DNA of 64,000 bases, taken from Tetragonia tetragonoides. Taxonomy: Eukaryota; Streptophyta; Magnoliopsida; Caryophyllales; Aizoaceae. The notes under the pieces are model-generated. The model was not told the DNA's origin, searched no databases, and was given only the letters and a program-made list of their open reading frames with translations. Within the stretch, counting starts at the first letter, position 1, and every line of letters begins with the position of its first letter. Both the position numbers and the translations under genes were made by a program. Location: NCBI GenBank assembly GCA_038025085.1, contig CM076140.1, positions 15,396,001-15,460,000 on the forward strand. Reading direction: 5' to 3'. Shown here piece after piece: positions 1 through 11,636 of this stretch.

Positions 1-1331
1 TTTGATGTGTCCACTAGCGGTTCCTAGGATGGTGAGTTAGGATTTTTTTGTCTTGTTTTCTTTTGTTACGCATACTAATTATTTGCATACTTTTTGAGCA
101 CTCTAATGATTATTTAAATTTATTTTACTATTTTAGTGTAATTATTCAAAAATAAATTTATATTATTATTTTATTTCATTTAGTGAACAGAAAAATCCTA
201 CCTATGTTTGCGTAAAGAAATAAATTATGTAGTTCATGGTAATTTTGTTCTTTTAAAAATTGTGATGCACAATATCATCTTGCAACATGGTACATACATT
301 TCAACATGGTAATTTTTGTTTATTATCCACCGACCTAATAAAATTGTTTGACAGTTGAATATACCAAATATACTTAAAAAAAATTACTTAACTATGTTAA
401 TGAATATTAGAAATAAGAATATAAAAATAAAAATTTACAAAAACTTGAAAAAGGTAACAAAAAAAGGGAAATGACTTAAAAGAAATAAAGCCCACAAATG
501 GAGAAAAAAAATAAGAAGTAAATTAAATTATTTTAAACAAAAAAAACTAAATAAGTAAACTAGTTAAATTAAAAAAAAAAAAAGAAGAAAAAAAAGAACA
601 CTGACGCCCAGATCCAACAAACGCGACCCCCACCAGCGAACGCTCCCCCTCTCCCACCCCACGAATCACCGGCGAAAACCCAGGCCCCAGGCTACCCGTC
701 CGACGAACCCACAGCTCTGCCGCAACCCACGCTACCCCTCCGGTGAACCCACGACCCTGTCTCCTCCCGCCTGTGGCCCGGCCTACCACCACTTTCGAGT
801 TTAGTAGTTTCTACTGCTAAGATGGGAAAACAAAGGGAAGTGGGAAAGAGAGAAGGGAGAGAGAAGAGGGAGCAAACCAGAAAAATTAATTAGGGGCATT
901 ATGGGGAAAAAAATTACATTAAACAATTTGTGATTTACATTAAGAAATAAAAGATTTAGTCTGGTAGGGCAGCTTTAAGCATATTTAGTCATTCAATAAA
1001 AGATTCAGAAGTACAATTGTAAACAGATAGATTGACATTACACAAGATTTCAACTTGTGTCATTGTTTAGATCATATAGGGGCATTCAAAAAAAAAAGAT
1101 GTAGTTTATCTTTACTGTGATGGTTGCAGAAAATACATTCCTATGGTACATAAACATGACTTTGTTCCAGCCATTTTTTGGTGGGTAGCCCATCTAGGCA
1201 CAATTTTCATAAAAAAAAAATTAACTTTTGGAGGAATATTCAGTTCCCAAATCCAACTAAATTCACATTTTGAGAAACTGGTTTCAGGTTTTTGTGATTA
1301 TACTTTGTCCTCTCAAAAAAGGTTATTATAC
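1..1331. other. Gene-free AT-rich stretch with one GC-rich pocket
   Basis: No supported gene. Most of this stretch is AT-rich with A and T runs. A GC-rich, pyrimidine-biased pocket lies at about 600-790. It holds a minus-strand open frame that starts without an ATG, has a biased Gly/Arg/Val composition and matches no family I recognise. It may be remnant UTR or transposon sequence. Confidence 0.5.
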
Positions 1332-1334
1332 TTA

Positions 1335-1618
1335 GAGCATCTCCAATGCTACAAACCTTGAAGGGGTTTTTATTGTTGACACATCATTAAAATTAAAACC
1401 TCATTTACACAAACCTCTATGTTGTAATGCTAAAAGTCTTTAAGAAGGTTTTTGTATGTGACACATCACAGCTTATAAACCAGGTTTGTCTAGACAAACC
1501 AATTTATACAAACCTGAGGTTTATAGGTTCATCACTATGGGAAAGAAGTTTTTATAAAAGGATTTTTCTTCACAAACCTCCCATATAAACCTTGCATTGG
1601 AGATGTTCTTATACTCCA
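1335..1618. mobile_element. Tourist-like (PIF/Harbinger) MITE
   Basis: The ends are inverted repeats: GAGCATCTCCAATGC on the left and GCATTGGAGATGTTC on the right. Both are flanked by the trinucleotide TTA (1332-1334 and 1619-1621). A TTA/TAA target duplication with a GAGCATCTCCAA terminus is the classical mark of Tourist MITEs moved by PIF/Harbinger transposases. The 284-bp interior is non-coding and AT-rich, with repeated CAAACCT-type words. Confidence 0.8.
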
Positions 1619-1619
1619 A

Positions 1620-2357
1620 CAAGTCTTGTGTGAGACCAACTCACAAAAAATTAGGGTCACTTTTTAAGAATGCAGAGTCACTTATGGTGAGCAGTGACCC
1701 TTGTTTCATTAACTCCACCCGTCTCACCAAAAGTTACAAAAAAGTCATCTTATAGAAGTTTTTGTGATTACCCTTTGGGTGAAAAACAAAAAGGGCTGCG
1801 AATTCTTAAAATTCCAAATTTTAATCTAGGGTTCTATTTACAAATCACCCCTAATCTTGCACCAAAAAAAAGATAAAACAAATAAGCAAAGTATTTTCCA
1901 CCCAACTTTATATTTATTTGAGCAAGTTTTGTGTGAGACCAATTCGCAATAAAATAAGGTCACTATTTAAAAATGTAGGGGTCACTTATTATGAATCGTG
2001 ACCCTTGTTTTATCAAAAAGTGAACATCGTCTCACTAAAAATTACGAAAAGTCCGTCTTATATAAGTTTTTGTGTATTTATATATACCATTTCACATACT
2101 ATAAAATTTCAAAATTTGTTGTTTGTATAAAATAAATATTATGTACGTGGGGTTCTTAAATGTAAAAATTAAATTATGTTGTTTATAGGTTAGATTATTG
2201 TGTAAGTCTTGTGTAGACCAAGACATTGAAAAACGGTTTCACTTTTTAGAAATATAAGGGTCACTTATTACAAACAATGACCCTTATTTCATTAAGAAGT
2301 GACCCTCGTCTCATTAAAAGTTAGGATAAAACTGTCTTATAGAAGCTTTTTAGCAGA
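1620..2357. repeat. Three direct copies of one ~150-bp MITE-like repeat
   Basis: Copies lie at about 1620-1770, 1918-2070 and 2195-2357. Each opens with AAGTCTTGTGTGAGACCAA or a close variant. Each contains GGTCACTTTTTA, then GGGTCACTTATTA and GTGACCCTTGTTTCATTAA, then a GTCTCAC-AAAAGTTA word, and closes with GTCTTATAGAAGTTTTTGTG. The copies differ by scattered substitutions and are separated by about 120-150 bp of unrelated sequence, so they look like independent insertions or an old array. Superfamily unassigned. Confidence 0.7.
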
Positions 2358-2686
2358 TTATTATAATGGAATAAGTTTATAAATTTACTACTACTATTAT
2401 TATTGAACTTGACTTAATGGAATGAGTTTATAAATTGAATGTAAGGGTAAAAATGATTAGGCCACTCATTCAAGAATGACATCGTGCATTCATGTTTGTA
2501 TGAGTGGCCTCACCTTGAGTTTTTGTGTATTAGACAATATCACCCATCTTCTTTTGAAAACATTAAGTGACCTAGAATCCCTATAAGTTATAACAAAACA
2601 AAACAAAAATCTACAACTTAATTTTTTTTTTCCTATTTTGTTTAAAATATCACCGTTTTTTGAAATTGGGGGATTATGGGTCTGTT

Positions 2687-2963
2687 CTCCTAAAGTTCCC
2701 CTTCAAGTATTAGTAAATACCAGTTCTAGATAGTAAAATTCAGTTCAGTCCAGTAAAAAGAAGTTCAGTTAAGAAATATTCAATTTAGTTTGATAAACCG
2801 AAGTACAATTTTACTCTATAATTGTAGATTCAGTAAAAGAAAAGTTTAGTTCAGTAAAAAAAAGTTCAGTTCAGAAAAATTCAGTTCAGTTCAATAAATT
2901 TCAGTTCAATTCAGTATTATACAAATAAATTCAGTAAAAAAAAGATGAAATGAACAGGACCTA
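2687..2963. repeat. TTCAGT-rich degenerate repeat element
   Basis: A tract dominated by variants of TTCAGT and AGTTCAGT, bounded by GGGTCTGTTCTCCT on the left and GAACAGGACCT on the right, which are imperfect inverted repeats. A shorter tract of the same composition lies at about 20460-20530. I see no target duplication, so the element class is undecided. Confidence 0.45.
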
Positions 2964-3094
2964 AGAACAAGAAAAACAAAAATATCAAAGAGCAAAGAAC
3001 AATGAAAATAAGGGAGAGATAGGGAAGGAAAAAAAGTTAACAACATAAAAGATTAAAGTCCCAACCTCACAAATAGAGAGGTATTCAACTTCGT

Positions 3095-3730
3095 GTTTTT
3101 TTTTTTTTTTTTTTGAAAGAAAAGATAATCCATTCATCCACAAAAAGTAATTTGGCATCTATAACAATGAATATATTTAAATAAATATAGATTTAACAGA
3201 ACAAAGTAAAAAATCCACCTAATAAGATGTATATGACTCCCACCATCACGGCTAGAAATCAGTGTCTTGATCAGCTCTATTGATAAGTGACTACCAATCC
3301 AAACGTCACTGCTAGAAATCGGGGTCTTGATCAGATTCGTCGATAATTGCCAATCAATCATCGACAGCCATGATATAGCAAAAAATATGCTATACAATAA
3401 GTGGGAGGCCACTGCCTTTTCAACCTTACGATCGGAGGCAAGCACAAAATGTGCTGCAACTATTTGGAAGTACAAATCTTCTTGGCATAGTAGATTCAAC
3501 TTGTCTTATTGATTCATGAACCCTGTCCCCAAAACACAAATTCTACGACACTCCAATGAACGCGGAGAACTTAACAATCTCTCACCAATGAAAAGTTTAT
3601 TAGTAACCATATTGAAAAACAGACAAAAAACTAGATCGGGATCAAAGAAATAACAACGAAGGGGCTAACCACCGCCAAAAGAGCCGGTGTTAGCCCCAAA
3701 AAGAATCAAAGAGGAAGGGAGAGACTAGGA
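3095..3730 (-). mobile_element. Antisense retroposon-like fragment with poly(A) end
   Basis: A run of T (about 3101-3120) reads as a poly(A) tail on the minus strand, preceded by A/T-rich 3'-end-like sequence. The minus-strand frame at 3134-3499 is 121 codons but begins with TTG and resembles no family I know. Two imperfect copies of a 60-bp segment (about 3243-3302 and 3303-3362), each with GCTAGAAATCRGKGTCTTGATCAG, lie inside. Probably a decayed retroposon. Confidence 0.35.
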
Positions 3731-3859
3731 TTTTTTTAGAGGGGGGAGAACGACTGTCTTTTTAAATATTTTTTTAGGGCCCCCTAGAGGTATTGAACTT
3801 CTGGTTTCTTTTGTGAATCTAACAAAGAGAATGTTTAATTTAAATACATCATGACCAAC

Positions 3860-3977
3860 CCAATTAATAATGACCCACTTCGATAATGATTCGATCTGCT
3901 GATAATCCGAATCCAAATTGACCCAATTCTAACCCGACCCGATCCTAACCCCGACCTCGACGCATTTGCCAAGTCTA
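3860..3977. mobile_element. Truncated ACCCGA-type hAT-like element
   Basis: Repeated words related to ACCCGACCCG lead to an end reading GCATTTGCCAAGTCTA. This matches the right ends of the elements at 21642-21916 and 34655-35391. The left boundary is not recognisable, so this is taken as a fragment. Confidence 0.4.
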
Positions 3978-4135
3978 ACTAATACCATAGATTGTTAGTT
4001 ATCACGCAATAAAACATGCTCACCAACAAATATGATGACACAACTACCTAACCATAAAACCTGAGGTTATATAATGTAGACATGTAAACAAAACACATTG
4101 GTAGAAACGATCAATCACATAGAGTGAATATGATA

Positions 4136-4234
4136 CTCCACTGTTCCTAAATCATCTACACACTTTTCTTTTGCATTCATTATTATTTCATCTACTCACT
4201 TCGTTATGTGGTAATGATTTAGGAACGAATGACG
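4136..4234. mobile_element. Stowaway-like MITE, 99 bp
   Basis: Begins CTCCACTGTTCCTAAATCAT and ends with the near-complement ATGATTTAGGAACGAATGACG. Flanked on both sides by TA, the Stowaway (Tc1/mariner) target. The two arms form an almost complete hairpin. Non-coding. Confidence 0.7.
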
Positions 4235-4239
4235 TATTT

Positions 4240-6660
4240 ATCTTTTTGGCATGAAGACTTTATTGAAATCACCTAATAAGTTTGATAAATTCCACAAATA
4301 CAGTTACATTATTATAATAAAATTTGTATGTTACACCTAATAAATTAAAAAAAAAAAGAATTTTGACGAACACACCAAATTGGATTTTTCGTCCAATGAG
4401 ATTTTAATTTTTATGACCTGTATGCCCTCACTTATTCAAACACATACCCTTTAAGTGGGGTTTATTATTGTCTGCCTTTTCATTTATTTTGCCAACCAAT
4501 TTAAATTATAATCCCTAAATTAATGAAATATCCCTACCCTAGCTAGCTAAATCACTGTTATCTCTCGCTTTCTTTTCTTGCGCTCTCCATATTCTCTCTC
4601 TTTCTCATTGGTTCAATCCCCTCAGCTATTTGGCCAAGTCTAACCGTCACATGTGCTAGTCACCAAGTTCACAATCAACAAATTATTTCCATTGTCCATC
4701 TTGAACTCATCCAAATAGTTGACAGAATTCGGCTACTATACATTTGTTTACTAGATGAGAGAATTCAGGCAAATAGTTGAAGGGGTTGAGCCAATAGGAG
4801 AGAGGTGTTATTATTTGGGAAGGGGGTTTGGGTAGGATAAAGATTGTTTTATTATTTTGGGTTATGATTAACATTGGCAAAATAAATAAAAGAGTAAAAA
4901 ACAACAAATAAACCCTATTTAAAGTGTCATGTGCTTGATTAATTTATGGCATATTGGTCCTATAAACCCTTTTTTGCTTGGAAAATCCAAATTTGGTGTG
5001 TTAACCATAAGTTGTCAACTTCTTTTTAATTTATTAGATGTATCCATGCAATTTTTTTTTTTTTTTGGAAAAACATAGAGCTTCATTATATAGATAGAAC
5101 GTCCATCATTACAAACTAATTAGATGTATTCCAACAAAATTTCCTTTTGGCAAATCCGATCATTTCAGTACGCCACCCTTTGCAAGTTTAACAACCAGTT
5201 TAAATTTTCCACTGGGTACATCCTATGTAATATCAAACCGAATTCTTTTAACATTATCCAATTGACAAGTTAATCGTCTTAGCCAATAAAATAACAACTA
5301 AACTTTCAGATTGTTCGCACAAATTATATCAACTTGGATATGACTTCTAGGCATGTCAAGTATACTTTACTGAAAGTTTATTTTCGACACTCTAGGAAGC
5401 AATCGATTACACGAAACAACTTTCGAGATGAAAGATTTCACAAAGTATATTATTCGTCTCACAATCATATTCCACTAATGTGCGTATGTATTAAATAAGA
5501 TTATAATCTATCATCCAATATACATGATACACTATCTATGAAAATGTTAAACCTTCTTCGTATAACGTTGCTTAACTACGTTGGTTGGATTACCAAAAAC
5601 AAATGTGGCTTAACTAACCAAAAAGATAATTCCATCTTCTTATGAAACCATAAAACGTGTACCATCCAATTTCAAGGATATTAGATTCTCTACATGTCCA
5701 AGGCTCATTATCCTTCGTTCTATCTCTTCTAATGTCTCTTTTTATATACAACGATCAAGTTGGTTACCAGTAATTGGTAATAGTTACATGTGTAGTTTAT
5801 AGAGACAAATGTCTCTTCTCTAAACATATGCGCCTATAATCACCGCCACACGGAAAATCATGAGAGAATAAACCTTTACTCTAAAGATATTCCAATATTA
5901 TGGTGGTCACAAAAAAGTGATAACCACGATATATATACCAAAATCAACTTATCATAATTTTGATTTCCTTAGTTCTTGTTTTATGGCATTCGGATTAGTG
6001 TGAGGTTAAGGGTTGTTTCAACAATATAAGAGGGGGAAAAGACTTAGAAGTAACTCCATCTTATATATTTTTTTTTTGGAAATTAAGGTAGTGTTTGGAA
6101 CCATGTTTTCTATTTTTATTTTTAATTGATTGAATTTTTTGTTTCTTATTTTTGGTTTATAAAAATAGTTTTATTATTATTATTATTATTATTTTGTTCC
6201 CTTCGGAGACATCTGATAAAAACAGTTTTTGGAAAACAAATTTGTTGGTTGTAATAAGTTTTCTAACAATAATGTGATGGTGGGAGGAGGTTGACGTGAG
6301 TTTGCAAAGGGAAGAAGGAAAAGAAGCTAATTTTTGGTTTGTAGAAGTGAAATTTTTTTACTTCTTATTTTTTTTATTTTTCTGTTCTTGTTTTTGCATG
6401 AAATCAGTTTTTTGACTATTTACCAAACATAATTTTTAATAGAAAAACTACGTTTTTACTTAAATAAACAAAAAAATTATTTTTAAAAGTTGAAACAACC
6501 GGCACTAAGTAACTGTAACTCCCCCTTGTTTATTTTTTTGATAATTAATAACTCCTCCTTATTTACGTTTTGATAATTAGTAACTCCCCCTTATTATTTC
6601 CGGTCCCATCCTTTTAACTTATAGCGATGAATTCTTACATATTAAGGAAACAAAGACATA
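4240..6660. other. Long gene-free AT-rich interval
   Basis: No open frame with gene-like composition on either strand. Contains poly(T) tracts near 5050 and 6070 and a (TTA)n run near 6173-6192. The poly(T) at 5052-5066 is followed by sequence that reads as a retroposon 3' end on the minus strand. I see nothing else I can name. Confidence 0.5.
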
Positions 6661-7224
6661 CATAAGGCCGTCTACTAGTACAAAAACATCCATCTGTGTC
6701 GCCTAATATGCGACAATTTATTATAACAGTCGATGCACATAATGACGCGGTGACATTTTGGTAAATAAATGTTCAAGAATGGATGTCAGTTCTACTATAC
6801 AAGGACGCACATTAACTAAAAAAAAAATAAATAAAAAGACGAATAACAATGGGCGTGAGTTGACTGGAATGACCGACGCACTTAATTAGCCACATATGTC
6901 GGACCTTAAGATGGACCGTCGCCCATTCTCCTTAAAAAAACACCCAATTTGCGATTCTACCTGTCCAACCACGCGGCCACGTCCTAACTTTTTTTTCTCT
7001 CCTCTTCTCCATCACAAATTCCGTTTTCTCATAAACTCTCTCTGCCTCTTCTCTAACTAATTTGTATCCGTGCAACTACAAAGATATGATAAAAGTGAAA
7101 ATCTATGACTATTATAATATGGTCAAATCTTATATTTTAAAATTATTTTCTCACATATATTCTATTACACTAATGAAAAATGATAATTAATGAGATTATC
7201 CAGATAAAAAATTCCGCAGTGACT

Positions 7225-7520
7225 TCTCAGATTAGTGTAGGTTCTTTTCCACTTATTTCAAGTGATTTTCACTGATTGAGTAAGGTTCTCTCACTGATTC
7301 CCACTGATTCGGTAATGGCCATTCTACTGATTTTCATTGATTCGGTAAGGTCCTTCCACTGATTTCAATTGATTCAATAAAGTCCTGTCACTGATTCTGT
7401 AAGAAGGAATATGAGTCATAGAGTCATGTCACTGATTTTCACTAATAGAGTAATGTCCTGCCACTAATTCTGATTGGGTAACGTCTCGCCATTGATTTTC
7501 ATTGATTGGGTAAGGTCCAA
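7225..7520. repeat. ~40-bp degenerate minisatellite
   Basis: Successive diverged units are built on CACTGATTTTCATTGATT followed by CGGTAAGGTCCTG. At least seven units can be followed from the first ATTCCCACTGATTCGG to ATTGATTGGGTAAGGTCC. Units drift in length and sequence, so the array is not recent. It sits just upstream of a C/T-rich, leader-like sequence at about 7540-7690. Confidence 0.7.
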
Positions 7521-8696
7521 TAAGTGAAAAAGAACCACCCTTACTCCTACAAACTCAGTCTCCCCGTCAAATTTCTCAGACCACCCTTCCTCCTCCCGGC
7601 GTCGGCTCGGTTTCATTGGGAAGAACTGCTACTCTTCGATTTACAGGAACTCAAAAATCCTACTGTTGTTGATTGTGATTTCATTTCAAGGTCATCTCTT
7701 TATACCCAATTATTTTCAATGCTTAATTTGTTTTTTTTTCCTGTTATGTTTTTGTTTGTGATGAATACTAATTTGATGTGTTGATTGTAAAAGATTAGGG
7801 ATTTCTGATTTTATTTTACCTGGGTTTGATTTATAAACTAGGGTTTCCAATTATTTGGGCTTGTAAGCTAAGGTGGTGCTCATCTGAGTGGTTTCGTTTA
7901 TCGCAATTTGGTTTGTAAGATTTCCTGTTGTATTGGATTTCTTCTGATTGTTCTTGTTTGTTAGATTTACATGCTGAAATTTTCGTAATTTGTTCTTTAG
8001 TTTGATTTGCTCTCTATATTTTGTTGGCTTCTTTGTTTCTTAGTTTTGCTGTATTTTTTTTAAGGACAATGATAATTGTACAATTGTTGTACATTACAAT
8101 CTTTTTTTATGTGAGAGGAGTGACAAAAATACCCTTCCTACTTGGGATTTCAGGGGGGGTATTTGTGGTAGAGTGAAAAAGGGGAGAGGAGAGAGATAGA
8201 CACAAAAAAAAAGTTGTTTCCTTTTTTTTAATTAGAGCACAAATAGGAAAAAAAATCTTTCTTCTTTTCATGTCTGAATTGTTATCTGTGGGCTTAATTT
8301 AGTAACATTTCTAACTTATAGTAACTCAAGAGCGTTGAAGAGGGATTGAATTTCAGATCTGATAGTTGGTGATTTTATGTTACTTTGAATGTCCTATTAG
8401 GAGGGTAAATCAGTATGAATTACATGCCAATTTCTACTGATAATTTTCTGTCATTTGATTATTTGGATGATTTTGTTAATTTTTGCTGCTGCTGTTGTTC
8501 TTTTCATTTACTTTTGCAAGTGCAAACCTAATTTGATCCATAGAGTTTTGAAGAGTCTCCCATTCTGGTACAATTTCATCTTTGATCCATTGCTTTTTTT
8601 TCCTCATTTCCCATGGGTTTCCAACCACTCTAGCTTCATGTGATTGGTACTTTGGTATTGTACCATCAGAAGCTCCGCATTAAAACATGATAATAT

Positions 8697-8975
8697 AAGA
8701 CCTGCTTTACTAGACCGGATTAAATCCTATTTAAGCTTAGCTAGTTAGCTTTGCATGTTCCAAAGTTGCAAAATCAATTACTAGTAAGTCTACTATGTGT
8801 GCAACAAACTTTATTCCGTTTGGTTATATATTTGTGAGCTGAAAAGATGACTTTGCCATGTTATCGTACTGAATTCTGCTGCTGTATTCAAACTTGACAA
8901 TGACATATGTAACCTTGATTTTCCTGGTTATAAAGCTGGAAACTCTATTAAAACGCAGTACATGTGTAGTAGCAG
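8697..8975 (+). repeat. Copy 1 of a triplicated unidentified sequence
   Basis: Shares an ordered set of blocks with 10726-11003: TTTAAGCTTAGC, TTTGCATGTT, CTACTATGTGTGCAA, TATTTGTGAG, CTGTATTCA, TTTTCCTGG and TATAAA before ACGC. The relationship is a direct repeat at perhaps three quarters identity. A shorter, more diverged copy is at 9311-9480. No frame is conserved among the copies. Transposon end or segmental duplication are both possible. Confidence 0.6.
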
Positions 8976-9310
8976 TAATGCACATCGATTAGAAGGTGTT
9001 TTCGCCCATGTTTGTGAATTTCTGATCTGAAATTTCAGATTAGCACATTATACTTGAAATTGGCAGACTATTTTGGTTTCTCTCTGTTTTTTTTTGTTTT
9101 TTTTGTTTTTTTTGTTTTTTTTTGCCGTCTCTAATTGTTTCACTCTTATTTCAGCATACAAATGAGTATTTTAGGCCTAAGTGATTGACAAATTGTGTTA
9201 GCAAACCTGGGTTGATGAGGCATTTAGCATATATTGTTCAAGTGGTTTAGAAGTCATGTTTTTGGGAAGTTAATTAAAGTTCCATACCTGCTGTAAATAA
9301 TCTGAGTGCA

Positions 9311-9480
9311 GTGTATTTATGTTTGGTTTGCATGTTCTGTAGCTGGCAATTCAGTGTAAAGCATGCCCACTATTTGTGCAGCAATGGTTGCTTAGTGAGG
9401 CTTACTATTTGTGAGCCGAAATGCAGATTTAGCCATGTTTATGTACTGATCTTTGGTTCTAATTTAATTGTACAATGTTA
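9311..9480 (+). repeat. Copy 2 (short, most diverged) of the triplicated sequence
   Basis: Contains TTTGCATGTT, CCACTATTTGTGCAGCAA, ACTATTTGTGAGCCGAAATG, TTAGCCATGTTTATGTACTGA in the same order as the copies at 8697-8975 and 10726-11003. It lacks the final TTTTCCTGG block. Confidence 0.5.
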
Positions 9481-9535
9481 TGTTGATGAACACAAGGGTG
9501 CATAATTTAACCCCTGTCAAATGCTTTTGTGTCAG

Positions 9536-9605
9536 GCTTTACAGAAACAGGACATAGGTTCCGAGAAATCATTTTTGCTCTTGGCGGTGCAAGGCTCCAC
9601 TAGAG
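9536..9605 (+). pseudogene. Exon fragment of an M3-family oligopeptidase (mitochondrial intermediate peptidase-like)
   Basis: A 70-bp segment with a splice-like entry (TTGTGTCAG) and exit (GAG/GTAATA). One frame reads FTETGHRFREIIFALGG, close to the conserved C-terminal helix (TG-FR--ILALGGGKAPLEV) of plant thimet-type M3 metallopeptidases. After ALGG the frame is lost: a single missing G would restore the expected GKAPLEV reading, and the present frame ends in TAG. The catalytic HEXXH exon is not visible. Identification rests on this short motif from memory, so it is tentative. A second match lies about 640 bp downstream. Confidence 0.5.
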
Positions 9606-10225
9606 GTAATAAAATGATGCAATAAAAGGAGATATCTACACGCAGTGAGGATTCGTGACTGGAGTACTGTTATGGTTTGTATCTTGTCTTGTTTTTATCT
9701 CTCATTTATTGTCCAGTATTTTGCTTCTTAGGGTTCTTAATTTCCTTCCTGTATTTATTTTATATGATGAAGTTTTGGGTATTGGTTATTGAATAGATGT
9801 TCTCTGTTTGGTGGTGGTGATTTGTCTTAAATGCACTTGCTTGCTTATGATCATGTAACTATGTTGGTCCGAGCAAAAAAAATGTAACTATGTTGGTAGT
9901 TTTCCATGTATGTCGTTTCTGATCGTTTTCATTTGGTTTTGTGAAGGTTTTTGCTCATTGTTGTGTTTTGGAGTGCATGGTTTTGTTGGTGCCTCTGTTA
10001 TTTGTTGACGTTGGTATTAATCTGATTTCCCTCTAAATTTTTTGATTTGAACTGTTAGTTGTGCTTAATTTCATTGTAATTGTACTTTAATGGCTCAATT
10101 ATTCTACACACAGCTTTTTGTGGTTGCTGGTTTTCACCATTTTGTTTTTCTTTATGGGATTATCACAGGCCTTATTCCTCTCTGTTTTATGGATTTTGTT
10201 CTATTTGGACGTCATTTTTGCTGCT

Positions 10226-10285
10226 TATATTAAAAGGCATCCGAGGCGAAACAAGCACTGAGTCCCACCCTTCACTCCAAGTTTC
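10226..10285 (+). pseudogene. Degenerate terminal-exon fragment of the same M3-family peptidase
   Basis: The sequence CGAGGCGAAACAAGCACTGA, followed by GTCCCACCCTTCACTCC, can be aligned to codons for the conserved M3 C-terminus RGREPSTESLLRHSG. That requires about four small deletions or substitutions. It lies at the position expected for the next exon after 9536-9605, with an intron-like T-rich stretch between. Taken together the two pieces suggest a decayed gene copy rather than chance similarity. The alignment is by eye. Confidence 0.35.
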
Positions 10286-10725
10286 TTTCATATTTTATGT
10301 CCTAGAATGTCACCAGGCTTTGGTTCTGTTTTTCTATCCCTTTTCTTTTCCTGTTTTTGAGCTCCTTATTTCAAAGTACCATTCTGCATTTTTCAGCTTG
10401 ATTTAAGAATATTATGGAACTTAGATCCTATGATAGCAATGGTAATTTGATAAGACTAGCTAAAGGGATCCTAGCTAGAAAAGATATTACATGTTGAATA
10501 ATTGATCTTTCATGAACCCGAGCTAAATTTGTGAAGTTACTATGAACTGTTGCGATATGTTAGCTTCTGTAAACTAACTGTTTTCTTCCCTCTCCATCCT
10601 GTAGTTGAGTTATAAAGTGAGCTTACTTGATAAGAAGATAGGGATAAAGGCTATGATTGAAAGGGTGTTGAGCTGTATTGTTCCAAAAGGGCTATATAAC
10701 GAAATTTTGTAAGTTGTAGACAGTC

Positions 10726-11003
10726 AGGCCTGTTAAGTTTCAGACCTGATTACTCCCTCTTTAAGCTTAGCTTTGCATGTTGCAAAGCTTCAAATTCAAT
10801 GATTAGTAAATCTACTATGTGTGCAAGAAAAGTCAGTAAGTTTGGTTTGGTATTTGTGAGGTAGAACGATGATTTATCAATGTTATTGTCCTATTTTCTG
10901 CTACTGTATTCAGACCCGGAATTTTCATGTCAAGCTTTAATTTTTCCTGGCTATAATGGCGGAAACTTTATATAAACGCTGTACGCAGTGCTGGAGTAAG
11001 ATG
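10726..11003 (+). repeat. Copy 3 of the triplicated sequence
   Basis: Direct repeat of 8697-8975: TTTAAGCTTAGCTTTGCATG, CTACTATGTGTGCAAGAAA, TATTTGTGAGGTAGAA, CTGCTACTGTATTCAGACC and TTTTTCCTGGCTATAA occur in the same order. The 2-kb distance and divergence indicate old duplication or repeated insertion. Confidence 0.6.
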
Positions 11004-11252
11004 TTCCGATCCATTGGCTGAAAATTACTCCTATCACTTGGAGATGTTATTCTGATGTGATTATGAAGGTGTGTCGTTCTTTTGGAGGGAGGAAAACAAG
11101 TGTACTTTCACTAACAGAGCATCAATAGGCGTTGGTCATATCAGAGTGCTTTGTTATTTACTAGTGGAAAATTTGCCTTAAACAAGTTATGCAATAGAAT
11201 TTGTTATCATTTTGGAAGTATTATTTTGTAGAGAAGTTGTATAAGTATTATT

Positions 11253-11325
11253 AGCCTATTAGCTCAGATTGTAGAGCAATTGTGTTATAGCACAAAAGAC
11301 GTGGGTTCGAATCCCACATGGGCTA
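11253..11325 (+). tRNA. tRNA-like sequence, probably a pseudogene or SINE head
   Basis: The acceptor arms AGCCTAT/ATGGGCT pair over 7 bp with one G-U and are followed by a discriminator A. U8-A9 is present (TA). The D stem is GCTC/GAGC. The T arm GTGGG-TTCGAAT-CCCAC is perfect, and A- and B-box promoter motifs are present. The anticodon arm is defective: the best stem TTGTG/CACAA leaves a 6-nt loop (TTATAG), so no normal anticodon can be assigned. A short A run follows at 11354-11364, which fits a retroposed tRNA-like unit. Confidence 0.45.
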
Positions 11326-11371
11326 ATTGTGTTTTAAGAGATTTAATTGTGTAAAAAAAAAAACACAGGTA

Positions 11372-11636
11372 TGTGTGACGGTTCTTCAGATCAACCGATG
11401 CACATACCTAGCTTATGTGCATCGGTTGATCAAAAGAACCAATGCACAAAACTAGTATATGCGATGGTTGAACTGAAGAAGCGACACACACTCAGGTTAT
11501 GTACGTCGGTTCATTTGAACAACCGTTGCACATAACCTTTGTGCGTCGGTTCAACAACCGTCGCACATTCCCTTTGAGCATGTGCATCGCTCGTGTGTGC
11601 CACGGTTGAATGTTTTCAACCGTTGCACATGGTACT
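11372..11636. repeat. Array of GTGCRWCGGTT words in alternating orientation
   Basis: About ten copies of a short word related to ATGTGCGACGGTTGA, or its complement TCAACCGTCGCACAT, in alternating direction with 5-20-bp spacers. The arrangement gives several small palindromes. This is the usual look of subterminal transposase-binding repeats in CACTA elements. Confidence 0.55.

Noticed and set aside
547..792. Minus-strand Gly/Arg/Val-rich frame in a GC-rich pocket
   Set aside because: It has no ATG start, a composition explained by base content, and no recognisable motif.
7225..7520. CRISPR-like array
   Set aside because: Units are diverged and contiguous with no unique spacers, and the genome is eukaryotic. 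It is a minisatellite.
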